From Saprospiraceae bacterium (GTDB taxonomy: Bacteria; Bacteroidota; Bacteroidia; Chitinophagales; Saprospiraceae), in assembly GCA_020437045.1 (NCBI GenBank), contig JAGQWV010000144.1:1-5695 (forward strand): a stretch of DNA of 5,695 nt, read 5' to 3'. The notes below the pieces were generated by a model that was not told the DNA's origin, did not search any database, and saw nothing but the letters and a program-made list of their open reading frames with translations. How positions within the stretch are numbered: position 1 is the stretch's first letter; every line of letters starts with the position of its first letter. This document shows, piece by piece, positions 1 through 5,695 of this stretch. A program made the translations under genes and the position numbers.

Positions 1-16
1 ATATACGAGCAGGCCA

Positions 17-1009
17 ATGTACAGATTTATTAATTTTATTTTATTGGCCCGGGTTAGCGTACCTTTTCTCAGTATTTATTTGGCCTCCCGAGGTTTGAAG
101 CATGGTCGGGGTCATTTATATGCTTTCTGGATTAAAGCTCAGGATAAGGTTCCTTCCTTAAAGGACCTGGATAGACCTTTACAGCGGAGAATTTTTCACT
201 ATCTATTTGCCAACAGCCTTACGACGCAGTGGTTTAGCACTTTGCTCAACTACAAACCTGGCCCGGGTGAAATAGAAACTGGTTACTTCATTGCCATGGC
301 TACTCCCATTGCCGATTATTTGGTAGATCATGAAAAAATGCCGGTTGATAATATACACTATATGCTGGAGGAAAATTCAGAACATCCCTGGCAAAATATG
401 GCTCGACACCTCAATCACCTAAGTATGAGAAACCATCCATCACCGGATATAGGGCAGCAATTGATTCATCTGACACTACAGGCGCAAGAGCAAAGCCTGA
501 AGCAACATGACCAAAGCATCAACTGGCAAAAGCTTAAAGAAATAACCTGGGACAAAGGTGGTAATGCTTTACTTCTTTATCGATCGGCTTTAAAGCCACC
601 TATTAATCAGGACGAGTGGAACGCTATCTATCAATTGGGGGGCCTCATGCAGCTTCACAATGACATCTTTGATTTGTATCGGGATCTTCAGGAAGGGATT
701 CAGACCATTCCATCCACCACTGAATCGATTACAATCCTCTTCAACTTGTTTGAATCGGAAATTGAAAAAACATATCTTCTGGTTAGCAAACTTCCTTACC
801 CGGCTATTCAAAAAAGAAAATTCTACTTACTGCTCTCCCTCGCTGTGCAGACGGGTTTTCATGCACTGAACCAATACTCCGGACTGGAAGAAAAATACGG
901 GTCATTTACACCTCAACATTATTCCCGGGAGGAACTGGTATGTGACATGGATCATTTAGGTAAAATCAGTAGCACCGTATGGGCCACCATTAATAAAAAA
1001 CATATTTAA
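17..1009 (+). CDS. Class I isoprenoid-biosynthesis-fold enzyme (terpenoid/squalene-synthase-like)
   Basis: This 330-residue, mostly alpha-helical protein resembles the class I terpenoid synthase fold, whose members use Mg2+ held by Asp-rich motifs to ionise prenyl diphosphates. Two such motifs are visible. One is ATPIADYLVD (residues 95-104), with D100 and D104. The other is QLHNDIFDLYRD (212-223), with D216, D219 and D223, followed by EGIQTIP, which recalls the 'QLTNxxRDxxED...GRxYLP' region of squalene/phytoene synthases. Between them, WDKGGNALLLYRSAL (178-192) looks like a conserved helix of the fold. The first motif reads DYxxD rather than DDxxD, so DxxxD (squalene-synthase type) describes both motifs better. 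The N-terminal 25 residues are hydrophobic with scattered Arg, so membrane association is possible. The reading frame is open to the left edge of the window, so the ATG at 17 is a reasonable but unproven start. The stop overlaps the next start by one base, which indicates an operon. The fold assignment is fairly secure; product and substrate are unknown, and a non-catalytic role cannot be excluded. Confidence 0.75.
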   Translation: MYRFINFILLARVSVPFLSIYLASRGLKHGRGHLYAFWIKAQDKVPSLKDLDRPLQRRIFHYLFANSLTTQWFSTLLNYKPGPGEIETGYFIAMATPIADYLVDHEKMPVDNIHYMLEENSEHPWQNMARHLNHLSMRNHPSPDIGQQLIHLTLQAQEQSLKQHDQSINWQKLKEITWDKGGNALLLYRSALKPPINQDEWNAIYQLGGLMQLHNDIFDLYRDLQEGIQTIPSTTESITILFNLFESEIEKTYLLVSKLPYPAIQKRKFYLLLSLAVQTGFHALNQYSGLEEKYGSFTPQHYSREELVCDMDHLGKISSTVWATINKKHI

Positions 1010-2070
1010 TGTCACAATTCGATGATTTATTGAAGAACCTCAAAGTCCTTGAATTGGCGACTGCACTCGCCGGGCCACTCACTGGAACCTTTTTGAAAGA
1101 GCTAGGTGCTGATGTTCTAAAAATTGAGCCTCCTCACGGGGATGTTAGCCGTTATTGGAAAAATAGCTTTGAACCGGTGGGATCGCAAAGTATCTATTAT
1201 CAAGTTGTCAACGGTGATAAAAAAACAATGACCCTGGACCTGAGAAACAGTACCGCCAGAAAGCAACTATCTCAGCTGATTCAGGAAAGTGATATCGTGA
1301 TTACCAATTTTCATCATCAGCAAGCAGAGAAATTTGGGATGACTTTCGAGAAACTTTCTGCCATAAAATCGGACATCATCCTGGGCAACATCACCGGCTA
1401 TGGCCCAAAGTCAGGAAAAGCGGCCTTCGATATGATGATCCAGGCGGATTCTGGGCTCATTTCCATGACCGGATCTAAAGGAGGAATGCCCACCAAAGTC
1501 CCCATTGCCATTGCTGATATTCTGGCCTCCCACCAATTGAGATCAGGTACACTCTGCGCTTTACTAAAAAAAGGTCAAACGGGTAAGGGATCGGAAATCC
1601 AGGTGAGTCTGATTGACAGTATGATCTCTGCGCTCACAAACCAGGCCGGTAATTATCTGATGGGAAAACAAATCCCCGTGAGAATGGGTACGTTGCATCC
1701 CAGTATTGCACCATATGGTGAAGTATTTGAGACCGCTGATGCAAAATCCCTATTAATCGCAGTGGGAAGTGAAGGACAGTTCCAAGCCCTTTGCTATGCT
1801 TTAAATAAAGAAGAATGGCAAGAGCATCCCAAATACCGGGATAACCAAAACCGGTTGATAAACAGGATAGATTTAGAACGGGAGATTTATCCTGTAATCA
1901 AAAGTCATCCTGCAAAATTTTGGCTAGCTAAATTCGAAAAGTATAACATCCCCGCAGCATTAATTCGTAATTTGCAGGAGGTTTTAGATGATCCGGAAGC
2001 CGCTCACATGCTGGTAAATGAGCTAAAAGATCAAATTCAGATCCGAAGACTTAAAACCTTTGTTTTTTAA
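1009..2070 (+). CDS. CaiB/BaiF family (class III) CoA-transferase
   Basis: Family III CoA-transferases move CoA between carboxylic acids through an aspartyl anhydride/thioester intermediate, in the cytoplasm and usually as interlocked dimers. The family N-terminus is clear: LKVLELATALAGPLTGTF (11-28) followed by LKELGADVLKIEPPHGD (29-45), the CoA-binding half of the fold. NGDKKTMTLDLRN (68-80) corresponds to the usual 'NRGKRSxxLDL'. GNITGYGP (126-133) and AAFDMMIQADSGLISMTG (138-155) follow, with D141 at the position of the catalytic aspartate. AVGSEGQF (251-258) matches the mobile glycine-rich loop region. At 353 residues it is shorter than the roughly 380-410 typical of the family. It ends soon after DDPEAAHMLVNELKD, so most of the usual C-terminal 'GSPVRFS...LGEHT' segment is missing. 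Its ATG shares one base with the upstream stop (TAATG), and the aldolase gene starts nine bases after its stop, so the three are probably co-transcribed. The acid substrate is not predictable. A T6 run immediately before the stop makes the exact C-terminus uncertain. Confidence 0.9.
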   Translation: MSQFDDLLKNLKVLELATALAGPLTGTFLKELGADVLKIEPPHGDVSRYWKNSFEPVGSQSIYYQVVNGDKKTMTLDLRNSTARKQLSQLIQESDIVITNFHHQQAEKFGMTFEKLSAIKSDIILGNITGYGPKSGKAAFDMMIQADSGLISMTGSKGGMPTKVPIAIADILASHQLRSGTLCALLKKGQTGKGSEIQVSLIDSMISALTNQAGNYLMGKQIPVRMGTLHPSIAPYGEVFETADAKSLLIAVGSEGQFQALCYALNKEEWQEHPKYRDNQNRLINRIDLEREIYPVIKSHPAKFWLAKFEKYNIPAALIRNLQEVLDDPEAAHMLVNELKDQIQIRRLKTFVF

Positions 2071-2079
2071 ATTTGTAAA

Positions 2080-2976
2080 ATGAAAGATACACTACTTCCA
2101 AATGGAGTATATGTCGCTGCACTCACTCCTCTAAAAGCAGATTTGACGCCAGACATTGAGATGCTGGCCGATCACTGTCAATCCCTACTGGCTACCGGAG
2201 CCCAGGGTTTGGCATTGATGGGCACCACCGGAGAAGCCAATTCCTTTAGTATCGATGAGCGAAAAGAGCTCCTGGAACAGTTGTTGGCCAAAGGAGTCGA
2301 TCCAAAAAAAATAATGCTGGGAACTGGATGCTGTTCTTATACGGACACGATTGATCTTACCAGCCATGCCTTAAAAATGGGAGTCAGTAGTATCTTATTA
2401 TTACCTCCCTTTTACTACAAGCAGATATCAGATAATGATCTGTACACCTATTTTAAAATGGTGATCGAAGCCGTTGGAAAAAATGATCTGGAAATCTATC
2501 TCTATCATTTTCCAAAAATGACCGGATTAAATTTTTCCCTAAGCCTTTTGGAAAAACTAATACATGATTTTCCAGCGAATTTTGTTGGCATGAAGGATTC
2601 GGGAGGAGATCCGGCACATATGGCAGAAATTATAGCGCATTTTCCGGGTTTTAAATTATTTGCCGGCACTGAAAAATATCTCCTGGATGTTTTGAGATTA
2701 GGCGGAGCTGGATGTATTTCAGCAACAGCAAATATTACCGCACCCAAATGTGTAGAAGTCTTTGAATACTGGCAAAGCGACCTGGCCGATGCTCTGCAAC
2801 AGGAACTAGTTGCTCAGCGAAACATTTTTGAAGGACTTCCCTTTGTCGGTATTCTCAAGCAAAGTCTCGCAGAAATCAAAGATAACCCACAATGGCTCCA
2901 CGTAAGACCACCTAACGGACTAGTGCCCAATGAATTTGTGAAGCAGGTACTGGGTAAAATTGAAGCCATGTCCTAA
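2080..2976 (+). CDS. Dihydrodipicolinate synthase / N-acetylneuraminate lyase superfamily aldolase
   Basis: This is a (beta/alpha)8-barrel class I aldolase of about the usual family length (298 residues). Such enzymes form a Schiff base between pyruvate, or a related 2-oxo acid, and an active-site lysine, then add it to or cleave it from an aldehyde. The sequence shows LMGTTGEANS (46-55; the GTTGE pyruvate-carboxylate loop), LLPPFYYKQISDND (107-120), YLYHFPKMTG (140-149) with the catalytic tyrosine at Y142, GMKDSGGD (170-177) with Schiff-base lysine K172, AGTEKYLL (195-202) and GGAGCISATANI (208-219). The E. coli DapA motif is YNVPSRTG, whose arginine binds the aspartate-semialdehyde carboxylate; the aligned residue here is M147, preceded by K146. 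That argues against a genuine DapA and for a catabolic or specialised aldolase of unknown substrate. The gene lies nine bases after the CoA-transferase, with no Shine-Dalgarno sequence, and appears to be the last gene of that operon. The superfamily call is very secure; the reaction is not. Confidence 0.92.
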   Translation: MKDTLLPNGVYVAALTPLKADLTPDIEMLADHCQSLLATGAQGLALMGTTGEANSFSIDERKELLEQLLAKGVDPKKIMLGTGCCSYTDTIDLTSHALKMGVSSILLLPPFYYKQISDNDLYTYFKMVIEAVGKNDLEIYLYHFPKMTGLNFSLSLLEKLIHDFPANFVGMKDSGGDPAHMAEIIAHFPGFKLFAGTEKYLLDVLRLGGAGCISATANITAPKCVEVFEYWQSDLADALQQELVAQRNIFEGLPFVGILKQSLAEIKDNPQWLHVRPPNGLVPNEFVKQVLGKIEAMS

Positions 2977-3073
2977 GATAATAGACTAAAAAAAGAACCT
3001 ATTACTCAGTGCAACAGTCCATCTTATACAGGCTTGATGATCAAAACATCGGTCGGCTAGGTGGCACTACTAC

Positions 3074-3102
3074 TTTATCGAAAATCTTATTCTTTATATT
3101 CG
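3074..3102 (+). promoter_or_regulatory. Possible Bacteroidota-type promoter for the HD-domain gene
   Basis: TATATTCG (3095-3102) differs at one base from the Bacteroidota -7 consensus TAnnTTTG. TTTA (3074-3077), 17 bases upstream, is an imperfect match to the -33 TTTG/TTG element; the usual spacing is about 19. Initiation would then fall inside the downstream inverted repeat and give a very short leader. Both elements are imperfect in A/T-rich DNA, so this is a weak call supported mainly by its position. Confidence 0.3.
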
Positions 3103-3115
3103 TTCTAAAATCTTA
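3081..3115 (+). repeat. 9-base direct repeat AAAATCTTA (two copies)
   Basis: AAAATCTTA occurs at 3081-3089 and again at 3107-3115, 26 bases apart start to start (about 2.5 helical turns). The second copy spans the centre of the inverted repeat at 3102-3119. The copies could be regulator half-sites, but short A/T-rich repeats also arise by chance. Confidence 0.35.
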
Positions 3116-3119
3116 GAAC
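3102..3119. promoter_or_regulatory. Inverted repeat immediately upstream of the HD-domain gene (possible operator)
   Basis: GTTCTAA (3102-3108) and TTAGAAC (3113-3119) are perfect reverse complements around the spacer AATC, ending three bases before the ATG at 3123. The 18-base size and 4-base spacer fit a site for a dimeric repressor overlapping the transcription start. In RNA the same bases could form a short hairpin that would occlude the start codon. The symmetry is directly visible; the function is inferred. Confidence 0.45.
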
Positions 3120-3122
3120 AAC

Positions 3123-3662
3123 ATGACAGAATCAGACGCACGTGATCTTCTGTACACTATGACGGAAACGGAATCGCTCCGAAAACACGCACATACCGTA
3201 TCCGTCGTGATGAAAGCACTGGCAAAGAAATTTGGAGAAAACGAGGAAAAATTTGCCGTCACTGGACTGCTACACGATGCAGACTATGAAAAATATCCGG
3301 ATGAACACCCCAATCTCATTGTCGAGAAACTGAATAAAATGGGAGAAAATGAAATAGCTCATGCTATTGCGGGCCATTATACCATTTGGAACGTTCCACG
3401 AAATACGCTAATGGATAAGTGTATCGTTGCCGCTGACGAACTGACCGGATTTATTGTCGCTGCCAGTCTCGTTCGCCCTACCGGACTGGAAGGCATGAAT
3501 TCCAAGTCAGTTATGAAAAAATTTAAGACCAGTACTTTCGCCGCCAAAGTCGACCGGGCTGAAGTAAAAAGAGGGGCTGAACTAATCGGAATGGAATTAA
3601 ATGATCTAATCACATTCATCATCCAGGTTCTCCAACAAAACAAGGAAGAACTCAACCTTTGA
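3123..3662 (+). CDS. HD-superfamily hydrolase (predicted metal-dependent phosphohydrolase)
   Basis: This 179-residue protein is a stand-alone HD domain. The metal-ligand pattern is visible: H22 in LRKHAHTV (19-26), the defining doublet H51-D52 in GLLHDADYEKYP (48-59), further histidines at H62 (DEHP) and H85 (AIAGHYTIW), and the distal aspartate D105 in AADELTGFIVAASLVRP (103-119). The C-terminal part, with SKSVMKKFKTSTFAAKVDR (127-145) and a run of helices, is characteristic of a widespread uncharacterised bacterial family annotated as HD or HDIG domain proteins and predicted hydrolases. The family is usually of this length and has no attached sensory or synthetase domain, so it is not a RelA/SpoT homologue. 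HD enzymes commonly hydrolyse phosphate esters of nucleotides, but the substrate here is unknown. The ATG follows the palindrome by three bases and has no Shine-Dalgarno sequence. The gene is separated by 146 bases from the upstream operon and by 16 bases from the following membrane-protein gene. Confidence 0.88.
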   Translation: MTESDARDLLYTMTETESLRKHAHTVSVVMKALAKKFGENEEKFAVTGLLHDADYEKYPDEHPNLIVEKLNKMGENEIAHAIAGHYTIWNVPRNTLMDKCIVAADELTGFIVAASLVRPTGLEGMNSKSVMKKFKTSTFAAKVDRAEVKRGAELIGMELNDLITFIIQVLQQNKEELNL

Positions 3663-3678
3663 CATTAATCTAAAACCA

Positions 3679-5595
3679 TTGAAAAAAGACACGGCAAAGT
3701 GGTTAATCGGCTTACAGGCAATCATCATCTCCGTGTCTGTTTTTCATTTTTCTTTTTATTGCTCTCCACTCCTAAATTCCGACAGTGCTCTGGGAATATT
3801 AATGGCTGAATACCTTCAGCTGCCAAATGACTTATATTGTTGGGGTCAGGATCGTGGAGGAAATTTCATACCTGTTATCGCCAGAATGATCACTGGCATT
3901 AGTGGCCTTTCACTAATTATTTCCATTTCCATTATTCACTTTGCCATTCTAATTCTCGGGTACTTTAGCTATAGTTATTTTATTCGAAATAATTTACTAA
4001 AGCTAATTTTTGCCATCTGCTGGTTTCTCCCTCCGTGGCAATTCGTTGAATTTTTACTCTATCCATATGGTATTCAATATAGTATTCTGGGGATGATCCT
4101 TTATCTCGCTTTCCAAAAGCCCACGATGACATCCAATCTATCAAAATTAATCTTAGACCTTACTGTTGGAGTGCTTGCCACCATTGGTATCTGGGTTTCT
4201 GATTATCTGATCGTATCCCTAGTCGCCCTGTTTCTGACTATTATCATAAAGCAAAGCGCATTTATACGTAACCCTAAAACACTCTTTATTTTAGGAATCT
4301 GGATAGTCTTAACCGGCAGTTTCATTTCGTACGCCAAATCCCAGAGCGTTCCGAGTGAAAATTATTTATCCAACAATTTATTGCATCCTGATCAATTAGT
4401 CCAGGCTCTTTCTATCGTTTGGCAGTCAATCAAGCGAATTTTTCTTTTTAATTCGGAGAGCGGTATGCAGAGTTACTTTTGGTGGCTGGTGATTTTATTT
4501 ACACTGATTTTAACTCTGTTCAAAAAGCCATTCCTCACTGCATCTCCTAACAGATCCTGGCAACAACGTTTCTTAATCTGCTTTTTTACGCTTAACTCCA
4601 TTTTTTCCATCCTAGCCATAATGAGTTCTGCATGGGTACTAAAAAATGAAATGGGACGAAGGTATTTCAGCACGCTCTTCATCTCTGCTGTAGTTTTATC
4701 CATATTCATATTGGATCAACGAAAAATCACCCGGGTAGGAAATGTGGTACTCATCATATTGGGTGTTTTTTCAGGACTTAGCTCGATTGAAAACTTCTAC
4801 TATCCAAAAAAGAAAACAGCTAAATTAGATTATATAAAACAGGTCAATCATCTGGCACCCGCCGGAATTATTGGTGACTACTGGAATTCCTATGTTTACT
4901 CAGCAGCAGATCCGGTTCATTTGCTGAGCACTCCCCATGACCGCTCTATTTATCGAAATATAGCCCTGGTAGAAAAAGTATTTATGCAGCCCAATATTTA
5001 TTTGGTCAAGGACATGTGGATGCAGGAGTTTCCAGACACGATGCATCAATTTGGTCGAATATTAATCAAGGACGGTTCGGATTTTCATCTAGGGGACAGT
5101 GCTTTTTGCCGGTACCGTCTTGATAGCACCTATGAGCATTTCCACTACCGGTCTATGATTCCGGCGAAATACACAAAACTGGTAGATCGTAATTATCTTC
5201 TGGACATCACCAAATTCCATTATAATGGATACAGTTCGTTTGATGCGGCATCTGATGTAAGGCAAGTATTACAATTAGGCCCCAAGAATGACCATTCGCA
5301 TTCAAAATCGGCCCAAACAAAAGTGACCTTACCTCCAGGAAATTATCAATTTCAGCTAAGCTTAAGAAATGAAACCACAGTCAATCAAGGTACCGAATTC
5401 TTCCAATGTACCCTGACCGCCAACCAACACCAAGAAACACATGAAATACCCTTAAAAGAAATTTCATCTGCATCGTTTTCAATAGTCTCCCTTCCGGTAA
5501 AAGTATCCAATCCCGATAATGCCATCACCATCGAATTGCGATCCAATATGCAAAATGTTTATTTCGATAAACTCTTCATCCGAAAGAAAGAGTGA
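3679..5595 (+). CDS. Polytopic membrane protein, probable GT-C-type glycosyltransferase with C-terminal beta-rich domain
   Basis: This 638-residue protein has roughly ten to eleven predicted membrane segments within residues 9-370 (about 9-28, 74-100, 105-125, 130-145, 158-175, 176-192, 201-217, 265-281, 297-320, 328-346 and 353-370). A soluble region follows from about 375 to the end. The first extracytoplasmic loop reads LLNSDSALGILMAEYL (31-46), then WGQDRGGNFIPVIARM (55-70). This resembles GT-C-fold transferases with an 'SDxAxxGLMA...GQxYxGS' loop, in which the early Asp (here D35) is the catalytic or metal-linked residue. Such enzymes transfer sugars from polyprenyl-phosphate donors outside the cytoplasmic membrane. 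The last 130 residues are rich in beta-strand patterns (TLPPGNYQFQLSLRN near 550-563, NVYFDKLFIRK at 626-636) and suggest a jelly-roll, carbohydrate-binding-like domain. The start is TTG at 3679: an in-frame stop lies at 3607-3609, there is no ATG between, and the resulting MKKDTAKW leader before the first membrane helix fits the positive-inside rule. The first internal Met would remove that helix and D35. Acceptor and donor are unknown. Confidence 0.7.
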   Translation: MKKDTAKWLIGLQAIIISVSVFHFSFYCSPLLNSDSALGILMAEYLQLPNDLYCWGQDRGGNFIPVIARMITGISGLSLIISISIIHFAILILGYFSYSYFIRNNLLKLIFAICWFLPPWQFVEFLLYPYGIQYSILGMILYLAFQKPTMTSNLSKLILDLTVGVLATIGIWVSDYLIVSLVALFLTIIIKQSAFIRNPKTLFILGIWIVLTGSFISYAKSQSVPSENYLSNNLLHPDQLVQALSIVWQSIKRIFLFNSESGMQSYFWWLVILFTLILTLFKKPFLTASPNRSWQQRFLICFFTLNSIFSILAIMSSAWVLKNEMGRRYFSTLFISAVVLSIFILDQRKITRVGNVVLIILGVFSGLSSIENFYYPKKKTAKLDYIKQVNHLAPAGIIGDYWNSYVYSAADPVHLLSTPHDRSIYRNIALVEKVFMQPNIYLVKDMWMQEFPDTMHQFGRILIKDGSDFHLGDSAFCRYRLDSTYEHFHYRSMIPAKYTKLVDRNYLLDITKFHYNGYSSFDAASDVRQVLQLGPKNDHSHSKSAQTKVTLPPGNYQFQLSLRNETTVNQGTEFFQCTLTANQHQETHEIPLKEISSASFSIVSLPVKVSNPDNAITIELRSNMQNVYFDKLFIRKKE

Positions 5596-5625
5596 ATGAC
5601 CCCTCCCAGGTTTTCTCTTCAAAAT

Positions 5626-5647
5626 AAAATGGCTCTTAGCTATTTTT
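5626..5647 (+). terminator. Possible intrinsic terminator after the membrane-protein gene
   Basis: AAAATGGCT (5626-5634) can pair with AGCTATTTT (5638-5646), with one G-U wobble, around the loop CTT, forming a 9-pair stem that begins 31 bases after the stop codon. The T run is largely part of the stem and only one T follows it, and just three pairs are G-C, so it would be a weak rho-independent terminator. Its position directly after the last gene is the best support. Confidence 0.4.
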
Positions 5648-5666
5648 AGTGGGTAATCCATATGTC

Positions 5667-5681
5667 GATTAAAAATTAATC
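5667..5681. repeat. Short palindrome near the right edge
   Basis: GATTAA (5667-5672) and TTAATC (5676-5681) are perfect reverse complements separated by AAA. The element lies in the non-coding tail of the window and could be an operator for a gene beyond the edge. It is A/T-rich and short, so chance is a realistic explanation. Confidence 0.25.
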
Positions 5682-5695
5682 TCGTAAAAAATAGT

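Larger units (their letters stand above)
2977..3122. other. Intergenic region between the two gene blocks
   Basis: This 146-base gap is the only sizeable non-coding stretch before the end of the window. No tRNA-like, riboswitch-like or conserved RNA structure is apparent. The first part contains only a weak A/T inverted repeat (TAATAG at 2979-2984 and CTATTA at 2999-3004, with a 14-base A-rich loop), which does not look like an intrinsic terminator. The last 50 bases contain a possible promoter, a direct repeat and a palindrome, annotated separately. The gap probably separates two transcription units. Confidence 0.6.

Noticed and set aside
1..33. Possible 3' end of an upstream gene (frame 1 open to TAA at 31-33), overlapping the first gene's start.
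   Set aside because: Eleven codons without recognisable sequence; all three forward frames are open at the left edge, so nothing favours this one.
590..811. Reverse-strand open frame inside the isoprenoid-fold gene.
   Set aside because: It lies wholly within a well-supported forward gene, and its translation resembles no family and has no start context.
660..869. Forward open frame in another phase inside the first gene.
   Set aside because: It is an out-of-phase shadow of the region encoding the second Asp motif and has no independent support.
2063..2069. TTTTTTA as a canonical -1 slippery heptamer at the end of the CoA-transferase gene.
   Set aside because: It is out of register for a -1 shift: the zero-frame codons are GTT-TTT-TAA, not TTT-TTA. 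Only a +1 slip or loss of one T reaches the alternative frame, as reported in findings.
2185..2747. Reverse-strand open frames opposite the aldolase gene (2185-2367 and 2505-2747).
   Set aside because: They are antisense to the conserved catalytic motifs and their translations look like codon shadows.
2979..3004. Inverted repeat TAATAG/CTATTA after the aldolase gene as a terminator.
   Set aside because: Six nearly all-A/T pairs with a 14-base loop and no following T run; too weak to call.
3377..3655. Reverse-strand open frame of 92 codons opposite the HD-domain gene.
   Set aside because: It is antisense to highly conserved family sequence on the forward strand and has no recognisable domain.
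4473..4709. Reverse-strand open frame inside the membrane-protein gene.
   Set aside because: Antisense shadow of hydrophobic segments; no family resemblance.
5479..5661. Reverse-strand open frame running from the right-hand non-coding tail into the membrane-protein gene.
   Set aside because: Most of it is antisense to the forward gene's C-terminus; it has no recognisable sequence and no promoter is evident.

Overview
The window carries five forward-strand protein-coding genes and most likely comes from a member of the Bacteroidota. The DNA is moderately AT-rich. None of the genes has a convincing Shine-Dalgarno sequence; the bases before the starts are A/T-rich, as is usual in that phylum. 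The protein families also fit this placement. The assignment is an inference from style and gene content; no rRNA or other marker is present.

Left block (17-2976): three tightly packed genes that look like one operon. The first is a class I isoprenoid-synthase-fold protein with two Asp-rich motifs of the DxxxD type. It overlaps by one base (TAATG) a class III (CaiB/BaiF) CoA-transferase. Nine bases after that begins a dihydrodipicolinate-synthase/N-acetylneuraminate-lyase superfamily aldolase, which keeps the Schiff-base lysine but lacks the arginine typical of true DapA. The combination of terpenoid-type enzyme, acyl-CoA transferase and pyruvate-type aldolase suggests a small metabolic pathway whose substrates cannot be read from the sequence. 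The operon probably continues upstream of the window, since no promoter is visible in the 16 bases before the first start.

Intergenic region (2977-3122): 146 bases with no gene. It holds a weak Bacteroidota-type promoter candidate, a 9-base direct repeat, and a perfect inverted repeat with 7-base arms ending three bases before the next start codon.

Right block (3123-5595): an HD-superfamily phosphohydrolase-like protein, then after 16 bases a large polytopic membrane protein that begins with TTG. The membrane protein resembles GT-C-fold, lipid-phosphosugar-dependent glycosyltransferases and has a C-terminal beta-rich domain. The two may be co-transcribed, but a shared function is not evident. 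A hairpin ending in a short T run lies just after the last gene (5626-5647), and a small palindrome lies near the right edge.

The most interesting material is the left three-gene operon. Next comes the run of six T at the end of the CoA-transferase gene, where one fewer T would convert the gene junction into an ATGA overlap. Third is the palindrome before the HD gene.
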